Shown here: piece after piece, positions 21,140 through 33,591 of the stretch
Layout: each line of letters opens with the position of its first letter
Numbering within the stretch: position 1 is the first letter of the stretch
Source: Dioscorea cayenensis subsp. rotundata
Taxonomy: Eukaryota; Streptophyta; Magnoliopsida; Dioscoreales; Dioscoreaceae
DNA: 64,000 nt
Direction of reading: 5' to 3'
Assembly: GCF_009730915.1 (NCBI RefSeq)
Contig: NC_052479.1
Span: 806,001-870,000, forward strand
Program-made: the position numbers and the translations under genes
The notes under the pieces: model-generated
Database searches by the model: none
What the model was told of the DNA's origin: nothing
Seen by the model: only the letters and a program-made list of their open reading frames with translations

Positions 21140-22919
21140 TTAACTAGTTTGCCCCGCTACTTAAGACCAATTATCATGACTCAAAATGCAAGCACTTGTT
21201 TACCTGCTTGAGATGTTTATGCACGTCATCGACGTCAATTGTCTGCTGCCAGTCTAGGAGAAACCGGTCAAAAATAAGTGTAGGTTAAAAAAAGTATGGC
21301 ATCCTTCCAGTCAACTCTTGAGATCCAATTATGATCTACCACAACACCTTGGATAAATACACTCCACAAAGATACTTTTTCCGGCTGCTGATGTGGTCGA
21401 GGTACTTGCGTAACTTGCCTACCATACTCATCAAAACAAACCTCATTATACTCACAAGGTCTCAAAGGAATCGAAAGGCAAAGCAAGAATGGAATTTGGT
21501 GACACTCTGCACCTAGATCTCCTACAGTAGTAGAACCATTCATCGATGCAACCATAGGATTTCCTCTACCTCAGCCAATAATAGTGAACTTTGATCATGC
21601 TATAAAGGTCATAAACTCTCTCAGCAACCTTGAGAGACCTCACCACTGATCTTACCCACTTCACCTGCTCATGAGGGACTACAAGTCAGTAGGGAAAATC
21701 CGGACAAACCAAAGAGTCTTACCATGTGCTAGGCAAGATACAGATTACTCACTCTGATCACATGTCCAAGATTATTGGGGTAATAGTGATGGCATGTCCC
21801 TCTTTCATTGGAGAAAAGTCACCTAATGTAATGCTTCTTAAAGGGGCCATGATTCACTCAGGCACCTTTGTCTAATTGTGGAATTTATTAACATATTTAA
21901 CAAATATAAATAGTTGAACACCTCGGATTATGACCAAGACTCTAAACACCTCAAGTTGGAATTCAATGAGATATGAGCATGTAATTATCAAAATACACTC
22001 CATTGAGTAATCTACTGAGACTTCAATGTTATGTTTTTAATTTATGCTAAGAATAGTGGCATTCTTTTTCTGGAAGACATATACTATGCTCAATAACTCA
22101 TTCGTGGCCTAAACTTACCTAAACCACTAGTATTTTGCCAAATATTCACCTTGACTAATAGTTAAACTAACCTTATTTGGGTAAAGTTGGATCATTTTCT
22201 TGTCAACCTAAAGTGGTTGTGCTTTCATCATAATGTCCACCAATATCTACCCAGAGTCAGCTTAGACAACATCCTAATTTGGCTAAAGTCTGACAATTAT
22301 GTCTTTAGATTGCATCCTTTCATGTCTGAACCTTCTTAATGCTTGGTAGAAAAATTTAGTTAGCTAATCTATGATTTGTGGTAAGAGAGTCCTCTAGACA
22401 AGTGTGATACATTTGTTTCACCCAAAAAATTTAACCCAACTCATGCATCAATCATCCAAGTTTTGTTTTGGCCCTATCAAATTACGCAAGCTAGCCATTC
22501 TTCAAGAGGTAGAGAAGTTAGACACAACCAAAGAATCTTCAAGGCTTACCTTTAAGGAACAATCACAGGAATCTGAGTTGCGATTGGTGCCTAACCCCTT
22601 ACTACAACAACAAGAAATATACCGGAAGCAACGGATGAAAGAAGGTGATGTAAAATACAAAGTTCTTCCACATAGTAGCTATGATCGTAGTAACCAGAAT
22701 CATATACCTCGTATCAGGTAGAAAGCTATCATAATAAAAGAAAAATATAACATTGGGAAGGTTTTACTACTTGTTTCTATTGGTGATTTGGATCTAAATG
22801 TCAACCTTTGCTCAAGTTTAATTAATCCAAACAGTTAGCATCTATACCCAGAGTTGACCTTTTCACCTTGAAAACCCCCTCCATCCAAGATGAAATATAA
22901 AAAGCTATACTAGAGTTAG
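21140..22919 (+). pseudogene. Old LINE (L1-type), segment 1: ORF1 knuckle to start of RT
   Basis: Interrupted translations give a cysteine-rich zinc-knuckle-like stretch near 21170-21260 (KCKHLFTCLRCL). Near 22140-22330 they give an apurinic-type endonuclease end (NLIWVKLDHFLVN). The linker to reverse transcriptase (QEIYRKQRMKEGD) lies at 22404-22730, then HLYPELTFS just before the break at 22919. Many stops and frameshifts are present. The frame picks up again beyond the solo LTR at 28027, showing that this was one element before later insertions. Confidence 0.65.
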
Positions 22920-24143
22920 TGTGGTATTTCGGGTTTCTTTCTTGTGTAGAGTGGTGTATTTTGGTCTTTTCTTGTGTGTTAACTCGATGTTTAGTCAAGT
23001 TCTTGTTGCTTGGGGTGTCTTGTCGGGCTCTTTGGAGTGTGATTTCTGAAGTTTTGAAGATGTATGGGCTATGCACAAGCCGCACAGAGCGTGTACAGGC
23101 TATGCACAGGCTACATAGCCCCAGTGCGGCTTCCTGTGCAGCTGCACAGGAGGTCGCACACCCCAGGCTGTGGGGTGTGCGGGTCGCACACCAAGCAGCA
23201 CACGCGCGTAAAGTGCCTTTTAAGCCAGTTTTAATGCCTTTTTCTTGGGTTTCTTCTCCCTAACTCTCCCGTTATCTCCCCCTCTCATCTTTTGTCATTT
23301 CTTGGAGGTTTAGGATTTGGCTTACTTGATCTTTTGGCCTTGCTTGTGGTGCTTTCCGATCAATCCATTCTTTGCTCAAGGTAAGCTCTCATTCTCTCCT
23401 TCCTTCTTCTTTGTTGAATGAATGGAGCTAGGGTTTGTTTGTAAGTTTAAATAAGAGCTTAATCCTTGTTCTTCTTCATGTTTATTATGGTTTGAACTTG
23501 AGAGGAATGTTTGGATTGTATTGAATAGCTTCGATCTAGTCCTTGAACCTTCTTCTTGCTTGTTTTTCGGAGTTAATGTAGCACTAGCAAATCCTACTTG
23601 TTTCTTTGTTTTCTTGGTTTGCCTTGTTTAATTCTTGTTTGTTCTTTGTGTGTTTACTTGGGCTAGGAGGTGAGATCTCAGCTCGAGGCAAAGAGCCAGC
23701 GGAGAATTAATTTTCTTGGGGTCGTTTCTCGCCTAAGTTTGTGAGTTGGTTATGTTGAATACAAGGTTCTAATTGAGTATCTTAAAGTTTTATTTGTTTG
23801 ATAAAATTGTTTTCCTGGTTTTATCGTATTCTAAATTGACATTTGGTTTAAAATGGCGTAATTTGGTCGCTATAGACTATAGATGTGAGGAGAATAACTT
23901 GGGTATGATGTACGTCTTAAGCTCTTGGAATATCTTGTTATGAATTTGGATTGTGATGGTTCAATTTGAACTTGCTTAGCACTGCATGTGAACTACGAAT
24001 GATTTAATTACTCTTGTAATGTAGAATTGCCAAAGTTTTGAGGAATGGAATTATGAATAAATGCATATAACTTGAATATAGTTGGATGTTGTAATAATCT
24101 AAAGGATGTATGTTAACAAACATAATTATTGCTGAGTTGAAGT

Positions 24144-24851
24144 TAGAGCTGTCAATTTGGGCCAAGCCCGCCGGGCCGGCCCGCCCCACCAACTAAAATA
24201 AGTGGGTTGGGTTGGCATTATATAGACCCGTTTGGAGGCGGGTCAAAAGCGGGACCAACCCGCTGGCCGCTGGGTTGGGGCGAGGCGGGCCCATGGGTTG
24301 CGTGGGCTAGTCCCGCCACCCTTAATTTAAAAAAATTATATTTTTAAAAAAATAAAAAAATTATTAAATTAATTACAAAGTTAGAAAAGATAAATACATG
24401 TTTCTAAAGGGGTTTCTATCGCGAAAGATATTGATTTTTTTAACATTTTTGATTTTTTTAAATTTTTGTTAAACTTTACAAATTTAATAGGATTAAGGTA
24501 ATATTGATGAATTGATGATTTTTTTAATAGTAATTGAGCGTTTTTTCTTTTGCAATTAGTTTTTTTGGATTTTGTTAATATTTTTTTGTGTATTGTGGCA
24601 AAGATTATGTCAAAAATAAAAAAATAAATATGTGAGAACTATGAAATATAATTATTTTTTTAAAATTTTTTTAATTTTTTTTATATTTTTTTAGTGGAGC
24701 CCGGCCCAACCCACAACCCAAAGTGGGTCGGGTTGGGTTGGCATTTGGCCGGCCACTAAAATGGCGGGGCTCGCCCCGCCCCGCCCGCCAAATGGTGGGT
24801 TTTGGCGGACCGCGGGCCGGCCCGCCCCGCCGGCCCGAATTGACACCTCTA
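24144..24851. mobile_element. hAT-type non-autonomous element with perfect 8 bp target duplication
   Basis: The ends TAGAGCTGTCAATTTGGGCC and, inverted, TAGAGGTGTCAATTCGGGCC are terminal inverted repeats. Perfect flanks gttgaagt occur at 24136-24143 and 24852-24859. The subterminal DNA is extremely GC-rich, full of ggcccgcc and gggttggg words, while the centre is AT-rich. No transposase is coded. It sits inside the gypsy-type LTR. Confidence 0.9.
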
Positions 24852-26619
24852 GTTGAAGTTCATAAGTTTGAGGTGTGTATTTGATATTAGTGGAAAGATG
24901 GTGAATATCATGCATGTGGATATGGTTAGATAGATTAAGGTAAGATATTTATGGGTGTTAAGCATGAAATTGAGATGATGTCGATGATATGAGAAAAAAA
25001 TGACAATAGGGGGATAATATGTCTCTTCATTAGTCAGGAAGTGATTTTAGACATATATTCTTCTGTGGTAATGTATAGCACTACATCAATATAGTGGAGA
25101 TCATATACCTTACCATGTACATGTTATCTTAAACTGAAGATTAAATTCATTTATTGATGAGGGATCCATTGAACTGATGACGATTACATTTTGGGAAATT
25201 AATTGATTCTATCTGATGTCTGGCAAAAAGAAATTTATTTGGATGGAACTTCCCGGCTTTGATTTATATTTGGAAAGATCTTGTTGGTTGATCAAAAGTA
25301 TTATGCCATTATTGGTTCATGATTTGGGAAATTAAAATGATCTTTGTGAGCATGTTTACCTATTGTTGAGCTTTCACCATTGAGACTTGTGGAATCGGTT
25401 TTCATCCCAGGTTTTTCGATGGTGTCCTGGATCTGGACTGCATGTTCATTATATATTTATTGTGTTATTGAGCTTCCACAGATTTTGATAGTGACCGGGG
25501 CGGAGCCCTACCCTACTACAATAGACGATCCTCACAACTGCACTATTGAGGGGGTGTGAAGACCCAAGTTTATTGCCCTATTCATGTGGAAGTGTAGAGC
25601 CCTGATTGGATATCATTGGAAAGCTGGAGTCACCACACCGTGGACTGATAGGTCAACATCAGGGGCATGTGTACCTTAACAACTTTGCACTTAGGCTCAA
25701 CCACGGCCAGAGTTTAGAGATTTTTCCAGATCATTGATCGATTGATTGAGATATAAATCCCTTTTTTTGTTGTAAAAGATTTTTGTTATCTTGGATTGTG
25801 ATGAGGGGACGAAGCCCAGCTGTCTTTCTTGAGAGGTAGTTTCTCACGAAAGGGTGAAGCCAAGCTATTGCTCTTGAGGGGGAAGTCTCTTACAAAATTT
25901 TATTCCTTAGAAAATTGATTTGATAACAAGCATCATGTTTTATGGTTTGAAACTCGAGTATTGTTATTATTCAGGAGTTTTGAGTGATGAAATACTCTTT
26001 TGAGAAAAAGGTTTCTTTGATGCTTTCTATGGTTATACTTGATCGTATATTGTTGTATGTTATTATGTTGTGAATCAAGTGAATAATTTATGATGTTAAG
26101 GTTTTCACCTACATGTTTATGTTATGTAAAACTTGTATCATTCTTAGTTGTTGGATTTCTATTGTAAAAGCTTGGGCATTGTTATTTCTTCTTCTGGTTT
26201 TGATATTCTTCTAGAATTGTGTTAATCCACTCACTGAATGACTCAAGTTACTCAACATCTCTTTTCTTTTCATGCTTATGCATCGTGTGGTATTACTACG
26301 AGGCGGAGTGCTGTGCATACTCTTGCTTATCTTTCTTTCATTTGTTCATTTCGGTATCATGTATGTTATTTCTTGAACATGAGTATGTTGTATAAAGAGA
26401 TGGATCCACTAGCATGTTGGTATTCTATTCGCATAGTTTGTATGCTTGTCTAAATTCTTGCACACTTTGTTGTATTTGTGACAAGCAAGTTCCCCTAAAC
26501 TCTTTTATCAGGTCATGTTGTTGATGCTTCCCATGCATACCTTTGAGTTTTTGTTTGTATACTCTGGGTAGTGTTGTTATTCCAGGATTTGTGTTAGCCT
26601 TGCGGCAACTCAAGGGTAG

Positions 26620-27943
26620 TGATGAGTGCAACTTATATCATGTTTTCTTACCCTCAATTCATGCTTTTACTTGCCTTTTAGCACATCTCTGTATACATTC
26701 GGTGCTATTTCTGGGTATATTTGTTAATGATATAGGAATTGGGGAGCTTGAAGCAATTAGGAGTGAATCAGGATACCAAACGAGTGAAGATTGGAGAAAT
26801 TGCTTAGTGTTGAAGCTCCGTACAGACATAGCACGATTGTGCTATGTCCCCCTGAATATCCTAGACTTATGATGACCGAGTGATAAAGCTTGCAAGGAGG
26901 TGTTACCAGGCCAAACACGGTCAAAGCAAGCTCGTGCTCCTCCCCTTGGAAATCTCGGGCTGGAGGTATTTTCTGCTCAACAGGGGAAGCACGCGCTAGA
27001 TGCTCCTAGCACGATCACGCTCAAACGGAGCACGGTCTAAGCACGACCATGCTTCCTCCCACTGTAAATTCCAGATGAGTACTTAGCCTATTCACTCAAA
27101 ACCTTAATTATGAAAACACGGTGGTCTAAGCACGATCGTGCTTAGCCCATGTTGAGCTTGAAGGCAGCTTTTTTTAAATCCAATTTCTAGGGTTTGCTCT
27201 CATCTTTGTTCGGGGATTCTAATTTCCACCGGGAGAACCTTGAGGAGAGCAAAGATCAGGCTTCACCACACCTTCTACGGAGGTCAAGGATGAGTTGGAG
27301 GCTCAAGAGAAGTGGGGTTAGCATACGGAGCTCGGGCGAGGGAAATTGTCTTAAGAAGAAGGGAATCATGTATTCTTTCTCTAGTTCTTCATCTTTGTTT
27401 TCCTCGTTGCACCCATCCATGAGGGACTAACCATCCACGGTGCCCTGGGATGTGAATATGTTGTTTTGTATGCTTTTGACTACTTGATTTTAATGCTTAC
27501 GGAGTTCTTTTGGTTTCTTGTGTTTAATCTTGTGTTTGCATAACTTGATGTGTTTGATTTGCACAGTTGCTTAGGCAATCTAGTTATCTTAGCAAAACTT
27601 GGTGTATTTGAGAACCATAAATGCAACATTACTTCTGAGCACACACCTGAACTATAGAATGTGCCTGGTAGGCTTTAGAATCAAGTCAGCATGCTATAAC
27701 TCATAGGAATCATCCAGGGGCATTGCTCTTTTGTTGTTGAAATCTCAATCCTAATCCCCCTGTCACTACCATCATTTCTCTCCTTTTGCCTTTAATTCAA
27801 CCCCAATCCAATATTTGTTTAATTGAACATCAGTAGATAAATTAGTACTTTAAGTCTAGTCCCTGTGATTCGACAACCCTGCCCCTCACAGAGTGCCACT
27901 GTATTACTTGTGTGCGACCCGTGCACTTGCGGAGAACACATCA
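26620..27943. mobile_element. Ty3/gypsy solo LTR (Tat/Athila-like) with perfect 5 bp target duplication
   Basis: It begins TGATGAGTGCAACTTATATC and ends GGAGAACACATCA, 1324 bp, flanked by perfect ggtag copies at 26615-26619 and 27944-27948. The inner text is typical of Tat/Athila-type LTRs: gagcttgaagcaattaggag, several gcacgatcgtgctt-like words, and a 3' end reading ctgtgattcgac...gtgcgacccgtgcacttgc. It lies within the larger gypsy-type LTR and is therefore younger than it. Confidence 0.85.
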
Positions 27944-28026
27944 GGTAGAATGGTGAGGTGTCCCTCCTCGGGTTATCACGGCGGTTGTTGTGTCCCGAGG
28001 TCTGCGAGTCGGGCCGTGACAGGTAG

Positions 28027-28106
28027 GGGTAGAAAAAGTCCTTGTCTTGATGATTTTCTAACGTCACCAAGCATTGCAAGAACTTTTATAGTAAAGTGCC
28101 AACTTG
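28027..28106 (+). pseudogene. Old LINE, segment 2: reverse transcriptase start
   Basis: An 80 bp piece lies between the gypsy-type LTR and the CACTA element. Its translation resembles the LINE motif KSPGxDGF in decayed form (KSPCLDDF), followed by a stretch that continues beyond the CACTA element. Confidence 0.5.
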
Positions 28107-28658
28107 CACTATAACAAAAACACCTTATAGAGGCTGATGTTTTAGCCACAACAGGGTCTATTTTTGATGTTATATCTCATTAGGGGACGATATTAAGTCT
28201 ACCATAAAATCCTTAGTTGGTATAGGGTTTGTGGTAGATTTGTGTCCTTCTAATCTTTAGTGACTTCCTTAATGATTACTCTCTAATCTTCTTCGTTAAG
28301 AGCCTAAGGGGGCCGATCTTTCGGGCGAGAGAAATCGCAGCTCTGACCTTACTGCTAGTAACTCGACATAATCATCGACGACCTAATTGGCATTAAAATT
28401 AGGAAGAATCAAGGCAGCGGCTCCCCTGAGTGCTTAGGTTAGGGTTTTTAGAAAGAAAGATAGAAGGATCCCTTTTATAAGCCCCACTACTTCATGGTCT
28501 CTTTATTGGAGCTAACTCAATAAATATTTATTGGGCTTTGACATGGTGAAAGTTTAAAGTTTAAACTATATCATTAGAAATTTTCTAAATAGACTTATAG
28601 CATGGATTTAAAAAATCTGTTGAAAATATTAATCATATAACTCAAATTTGTTGTAGTA
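28107..28658. mobile_element. CACTA-type mini-element, 552 bp
   Basis: It starts CACTATAACAAAAACACC and ends GTTGTAGTA, the decayed inverse of the start, with ttg on both sides (28104-28106 and 28659-28661), the 3 bp duplication expected of CACTA. No transposase. LINE coding sequence on both flanks joins in frame around NLERIN when the element and one ttg are removed. Confidence 0.7.
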
Positions 28659-28661
28659 TTG

Positions 28662-29480
28662 GAGAGAATCAACTAGGGAAACATTTCCCTGATCCCAAAG
28701 TTGGAAGCCACCCAATGTACTTTAAATTTTCAACCCATTAGTCTAATCGATTTATCTCCCAAAATTGTTTCCAAGATCTTAATATTACATCTTAGTCAAG
28801 TGTTGAACTTCATATTGGGCATCACCCAATCTACTTTCATTAAGAGACAATGCATTATGGACAATATTAAGCCATCGGAAGAATTAAGTTTTTAGCTTAT
28901 AAAAATTTAGGATTTTTGGCAATATCATTAAAGTAGACTTTACCAAAGCTTTTGATATGATGGATTGGGAGTTCCCATTTAACCTTCTGACTGCTTGTAA
29001 TTTTAGAACATGTTACGTAGGTTGAATTCAAACTATTTTGAGCATTTCCAAAACATCAATTCTAATCAATGGCTCTATGAGTAGATTTATCAAGTGTCTT
29101 TATGGACTAAGGTAGGGCGACCCTCTCTCTACACTCAGTTTGGTTAGTTGCCGATGTTCTTAGTATAACTTTTCTAACGCTTTTTATCCATGGGGTGCTC
29201 AAAAGGGTTCCACTAAGGAGGTTTGGAAAATGTGTCACCTTCAATATACATATGATCAATTTATTTTCAAAACTAGCGGGATCAAGACCTTAAGAATATA
29301 AACTCATCCTATACTTATTTGTGAGTATGTATTGATTAGTCATCAATTTTCAAAAAAACATGTTTATTTTCCACTAGGCTGGATCAAGCCCCTGAATTTT
29401 CCATCATCTAGACCAGGAACTGGTTAAATGGACTCATTCTCATAACTTATCTCTGTGTCCCCATTTTGGGTAGAAGCCGC
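28662..29480 (+). pseudogene. Old LINE, segment 3: reverse transcriptase core
   Basis: The translation gives GNISLIPKLEATQ, NFQPISLIDLSPKIVSK, then a decayed QSTFIKRQCIMDNI, DFTKAFDMMDWEF, SILINGSMSRF and a LINE-like GDPLS box. These are successive conserved blocks of L1-type reverse transcriptase. Stops and frameshifts are frequent. The catalytic YADD box was not found and is presumed decayed. The segment ends exactly at the next solo LTR (29481). Confidence 0.8.
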
Positions 29481-31079
29481 TGTTGGGATCTTATTACTCT
29501 AACAAGGGAATTATCATGCGAAAAATACATGCCAAAACGCAGCGGTTAACAAAACTTTTAACAACAAGTAAACATGATAAAACCTTAGTGCATGCCAGAA
29601 CTAGGATTAAATTCAATACAAAAAGATAATTAAAAGTTATACCTTTCTTTTGATGACGATTCTCATTGCACCCTTGTTTCCTCGAAATCGAAAGGGACTG
29701 CAAATCGCGACTCCCCTCTACTATCACGTACACACGATCACCTCTAAGAATTAAGCAGGTATGCTAGTACCTCAAGAAACAATACTAGTTTCTTGGTTCT
29801 AATAGCAAGCACCCGAAATTCAAGAGAAAAGGGGTTGTAGGCATGGCGGCGGCGGGTTCTGGCGGCGGGATCCAATAGCGACAGCCAAGGGAGAAGAGTG
29901 GGTGGCTGCTAGGGTTTCTTAAGAGAGAATCTCTTAATCCCTCTATCTTTTCTTTCTCTCTCTTCTTTCTTAGTTCTCTTCTTTACTTGATTAATTAAAC
30001 CATTTTAATTAACTAAATTGATTATATTGGATTAACACTTAATAAGACACAACCCGAATAAGCTATTCACTCCACCTAATTTAGGTTTTTCACCAAAACC
30101 CTAAATAGGTGGTCCAATAAGTAACAAATACTGAACCTTGATCCCAGCATCTTAGTGTACGATTTTGTAGGTCCACTTAACATTAGCAATGAACTTAAAC
30201 AATTTTAATGCTCATAAACCATAATTATTCTCTAACAAGATAATACGATTACCTAATATTAAATGAAGGTCAATTTTGAAAATTATCAAAATCTATTGCA
30301 ACCTTATACAATTCTTTGCCACTAAATATCTTAATTATCATAAGGCATGGAGCGAGTCACCTTTATTTTAATGCTAATTAATTTCTTGATCTCTTAGTGA
30401 ATTGACTAGGTCGAATAAATGATAACTCTTATCATTTCCCTTGGGTGTGGCCACACACAACTCAGTCTCACTAATCAAGTGGCCGGTGATATTCACTCTC
30501 TCTATAGAGAGGGACAATCCCTTCACTTCACTCATGTCTCTCAGCATGAACCGCGACATGCCTAAACATACCCGTACTTGCCACTCAGTTACGAATGACG
30601 TTAGGCGTAAGTTAAAGCATGTTAGAATTTATCCGAGATCCATAGTGATTTCAGGTTGAAGGATTCGAGTACAAGAATTTCTTAAGAAAAACACTTATGA
30701 CTTTACAACAATGTAGTGTTCTCAAGAGCGGATCGATCCAGGTACACTGTTCCCTAACATGTATCTATGTCCTTGATTGATATCCCATATCCTATGACCC
30801 GTAAAACAAGGCCATCTCATGAAAGACATACTAGTCTTAATTTATTTTCATTCCCATGAAAATAATCGACTAGGGGCATTTATAATATTGTTCTAGTTTA
30901 TGCTTCAAGGTTTTACTATCCAAATCACACATTTGATAACTTGAGCAGAACCAATATTCAAGGATAATTTATCTTATTAACTATGCACAGAAATAATAAT
31001 AGATAAAACGATGCCTCATAATAATTATCCAAATAATAAGAGTTCATACAATGTATTGGGGTTATGGCTTACACTAACA
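29481..31079. mobile_element. Solo LTR, 1.6 kb, superfamily uncertain
   Basis: It begins TGTTGGGATCTTATTACTC and ends GGCTTACACTAACA. The flanks gccgc (29476-29480) and accgc (31080-31084) match at 4 of 5. No coding capacity. LINE sequence on the left (RT core) continues on the right (RT thumb to zinc-binding region), so it is an insertion in the LINE. The start and end forms are compatible with Ty1/copia LTRs, but no internal region remains for a firm call. Confidence 0.7.
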
Positions 31080-31084
31080 ACCGC

Positions 31085-31870
31085 ATCATCAAGACGGTGA
31101 GAAAATCATCTGCAATTAGGTCAATGTTATCCTTCCGGAAGACCATACTCCTCTCCTCTAACAGTGGACTAACTCTTTTATATTCAATCCTTATTTGCAC
31201 ACCGATCTACTTCAAATTTCCCTATTGGGCTTGTAAATTAATCATTCAAATTTGGAGAGATTTTCTATAACTTGAACTTGATAGTGAGAAAACTAGATGT
31301 CAGCTAGTTAATTGGTAGCGTCTTTGCAAATCTCTGGACCAAAATGGATGAGGTGTCATATATCTTGAAGATTTCAACAACACACTCCTTAGCGCAAGTG
31401 CTGGTGAAAGATTATAACTTGTACCCAATGATGTGGTAACTAAACCATCTAGTTTAACTACTTCCAGAATAACCTTACATAGAATCTGTTTTAGTAGCAT
31501 CCCCAAAGAAAACCCTTTTTTTATATAAAACTTTAATCTGCATCCCCACTTTTCAGGACATGTGTGATTTTCTCCATCAAAATTGATGCCTCCACATTCA
31601 TTTTGGTTTGATCATTATGTAAATAGTTGTCTGCAATTAAATCTATAGCCTGAGGCTTTCAGAAATTTACAACACCATATGGGCATAGTCAAGGATCTTA
31701 TCTCCATTTGCATAGCGTTTAATCCTCCCATGATTGATATCTTTAATAGGCTTTTGAACCTCCTCTATGGATAGTAACAATCTCAAATTATGGAATCTTG
31801 TCTCTAATGGTAGATTTTTAGTTAAATCTTTTTATAGGTTTCTCAGCAATGGTAGACACCACTATTTAGT
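31085..31870 (+). pseudogene. Old LINE, segment 4: RT end and linker
   Basis: Translations give VRKSSAIRSMLSF, SNSGLTLLYSILICTPIYF and WACKLI, the L1-type block normally written GGRLTLINAVLSxIPIYxM...LPxWVxxxID. A decayed SLDQNG-GVIYLEDFN (normally GGLGVxxLxxFN) and GRFLVKSFYRFL follow. It stops near 31870, where a younger LINE begins. Confidence 0.7.
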
Positions 31871-33191
31871 TAAATCTTGTCTCTGATTTTTGTAGTAATG
31901 GGTCCTGGGATTTAGACAAGCTTGGGCTGTTATTTGGTGATTGGTTGGACTGCTTTATTCCTAAGCTGGGTGTTATTGATTCTAATGGCAATAATCATTG
32001 GGTTTGGTCCTCTAAATCAGTGAATCAAAGCACCTCAGCTATTGTATATCAGTATCTTAATAGCTCTTCTTGTTGGATTGATGGTTGGCCGGGTTGGAAG
32101 AGGATCTGGGATTTAAATGTGGCTCCTCGGGTCCAACATTTCTTGTGGCTAGCTTTTAAGGGAAGGGTTAGTACTTATGATTATCTTTATTCCATTAATC
32201 TGAGTCCCAGGAATTTTTGTGCCATGTGTAATTTAATGCATGAATCAATTGAGCATCTCTTATACTCATGCAATTTGGCTCAAGCTGTTTGGGGTCATGT
32301 TTGCACTAAGCTTAATATTCCAAATCCCTTTTCTGAGGGTTTTTGTTCTGGCGAATGGCTCATCTGTGATTTACTTTCTCCATTCGCTAAGGCAGTCATT
32401 GCTTCTGCAGCTTGGTTTTTGTGGAAGAATATATGTGACAAAATTTTCAGGAGCTTTTCTGTCTCTAGCTTGGTCATTGTCTCCCGAGCCTTCTCCCATG
32501 CAAGGGACTTCTCCTTTGCCCATGCTGATGAATTTGGATCCCGGTTGATTCTTAACAATTTTTCTTTCAGGGATGGACTTTTCCTTTTCGTGGTCAGCCA
32601 ATGGATTTAGGCATCAGAGGTAGGGAATGTGGGTTTTTACTGTGTCTATTCTAATCTCTCTGTGGTGTTGGCAGGTGCTGGTCCAGTGCATACAAGGAGT
32701 GCTGAGGAAGCTGATCTACAGGCGATCATCATTGCTCTTCAGGTTTCTGTGGATGCTGGTTTATCTCTCACGCACTGCTTCATCACGAGCCCAGGTTCCA
32801 GCAGGATTATTTCGCAGAGCTCTACACCTGACTACAGGCTTCGGACTTGGATTAATAGCATCAACTCCATACTTCAAGGGGCTAACTGTCCTTCCATACA
32901 TCTCATTCCCAAGTCTTGGGCTTCACCCGCTTACAAGCTTGCATCCTTGGGCTCCAATTTGCATTTGCTCACTTTATTTTTCCAGGGTCGTGAGTTGCCG
33001 CGTTGGGTTATGAAAGCTTTTTGCAGCGAGGGTTTTATTTTTTAAGCTTTTGTTGTTTTGGTTGAGTCCTTGTATTTCTTTTGAGTATTGTTTTATTTTG
33101 TTTTGGTTTTGGTTGTACTAATGAACTCTTTGTAATTTTTTCCCCTTATTAATAAAATAAGCTCTCCGAGCTCTTCTCTAAAAAAAAAAAC
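31871..33191 (+). mobile_element. Younger 5'-truncated LINE with zinc-binding and RNase H domains
   Basis: A long frame at 31945-32610 carries the reverse-transcriptase zinc-binding domain (WKRIWDLNVAPRVQHFLWLA, NFCAMCN, ESIEHLLYSC). An adjoining frame at 32629-33045 carries an RNase H-like domain (AGPVHTRSAEEADLQAIIIA) and ends FCSEGFIF-stop. A 3' UTR and an A tract at 33180-33190 follow, marking the 3' end. It is 5'-truncated at about 31870. It is much better preserved than the surrounding old LINE. No clear target duplication was seen. Confidence 0.8.
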
Positions 33192-33450
33192 ATCTTTACT
33201 TGGAACTATTTCGGTCGTATTTTCAAGCTCATTCAACTTTCTAGTACCATTGATATGTTGTGGGACTTTTGGAGGTGTAATCATAGAACATTTGAGACCT
33301 CTAGTTTAATGCTATCATTTGGAAAATTTAATTAGAACTGGATGAACACATTTATAATTTTCAATCTCAATTATTATCAAAATTAATTAATTTATTTTTT
33401 CATGTTTCCAGTACCCAAAGTAAGATCAATAAAGTTAAAAAAAAATCTAA
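33192..33450 (+). pseudogene. Old LINE, segment 5: C-terminal end
   Basis: Directly after the A tract of the younger LINE, translations give WNYFGRIFKLIQLSSTIDM and LWDFWRCNHRTFE, the stretch after the zinc-binding domain of L1-type LINEs. This shows the younger copy landed inside the older one. About 180 bases expected between segments 4 and 5 are missing. Confidence 0.6.
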
Positions 33451-33591
33451 GCTTGTGAGATCCCACAATGGATTTTTCTATATGTTTCCTTCTTTCCTAT
33501 TTGTCTATTTACCTCTTTGTTATTTTTTTTTTTTGGTGTGGTTCATAAAGGCTCGGTTTGAAGCCTCTGAACAATCAGTCGCATCGATAAG

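Larger units (their letters stand above)
22920..28021. mobile_element. Long Ty3/gypsy-type solo LTR (Tekay/Del-like) carrying nested elements
   Basis: It begins TGTGGTATTTCGGG and ends GGGCCGTGACA. The flanks gttag (22915-22919) and ggtag (28022-28026) match at 4 of 5 bases. After removing a hAT element (24144-24851) and a second solo LTR (26620-27943), about 3.05 kb remain, a length usual for Tekay-type LTRs. Repetitive GC-rich words (cgcacaccccaggctgtggg) and the phrase ggggcggagccctac are in keeping with that group. LINE reverse-transcriptase sequence resumes on the right, so this was an insertion into the LINE. No internal gag-pol is present. Lineage is inferred from appearance only. Confidence 0.6.

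Noticed and set aside
22919..23263. 114-codon frame in the gypsy-type LTR
   Set aside because: Repetitive GC-rich LTR sequence, no domain.
31945..33045. Possible host gene of 221 plus 138 codons
   Set aside because: Its zinc-binding and RNase H-like motifs and the terminal A tract identify it as a LINE 3' end.
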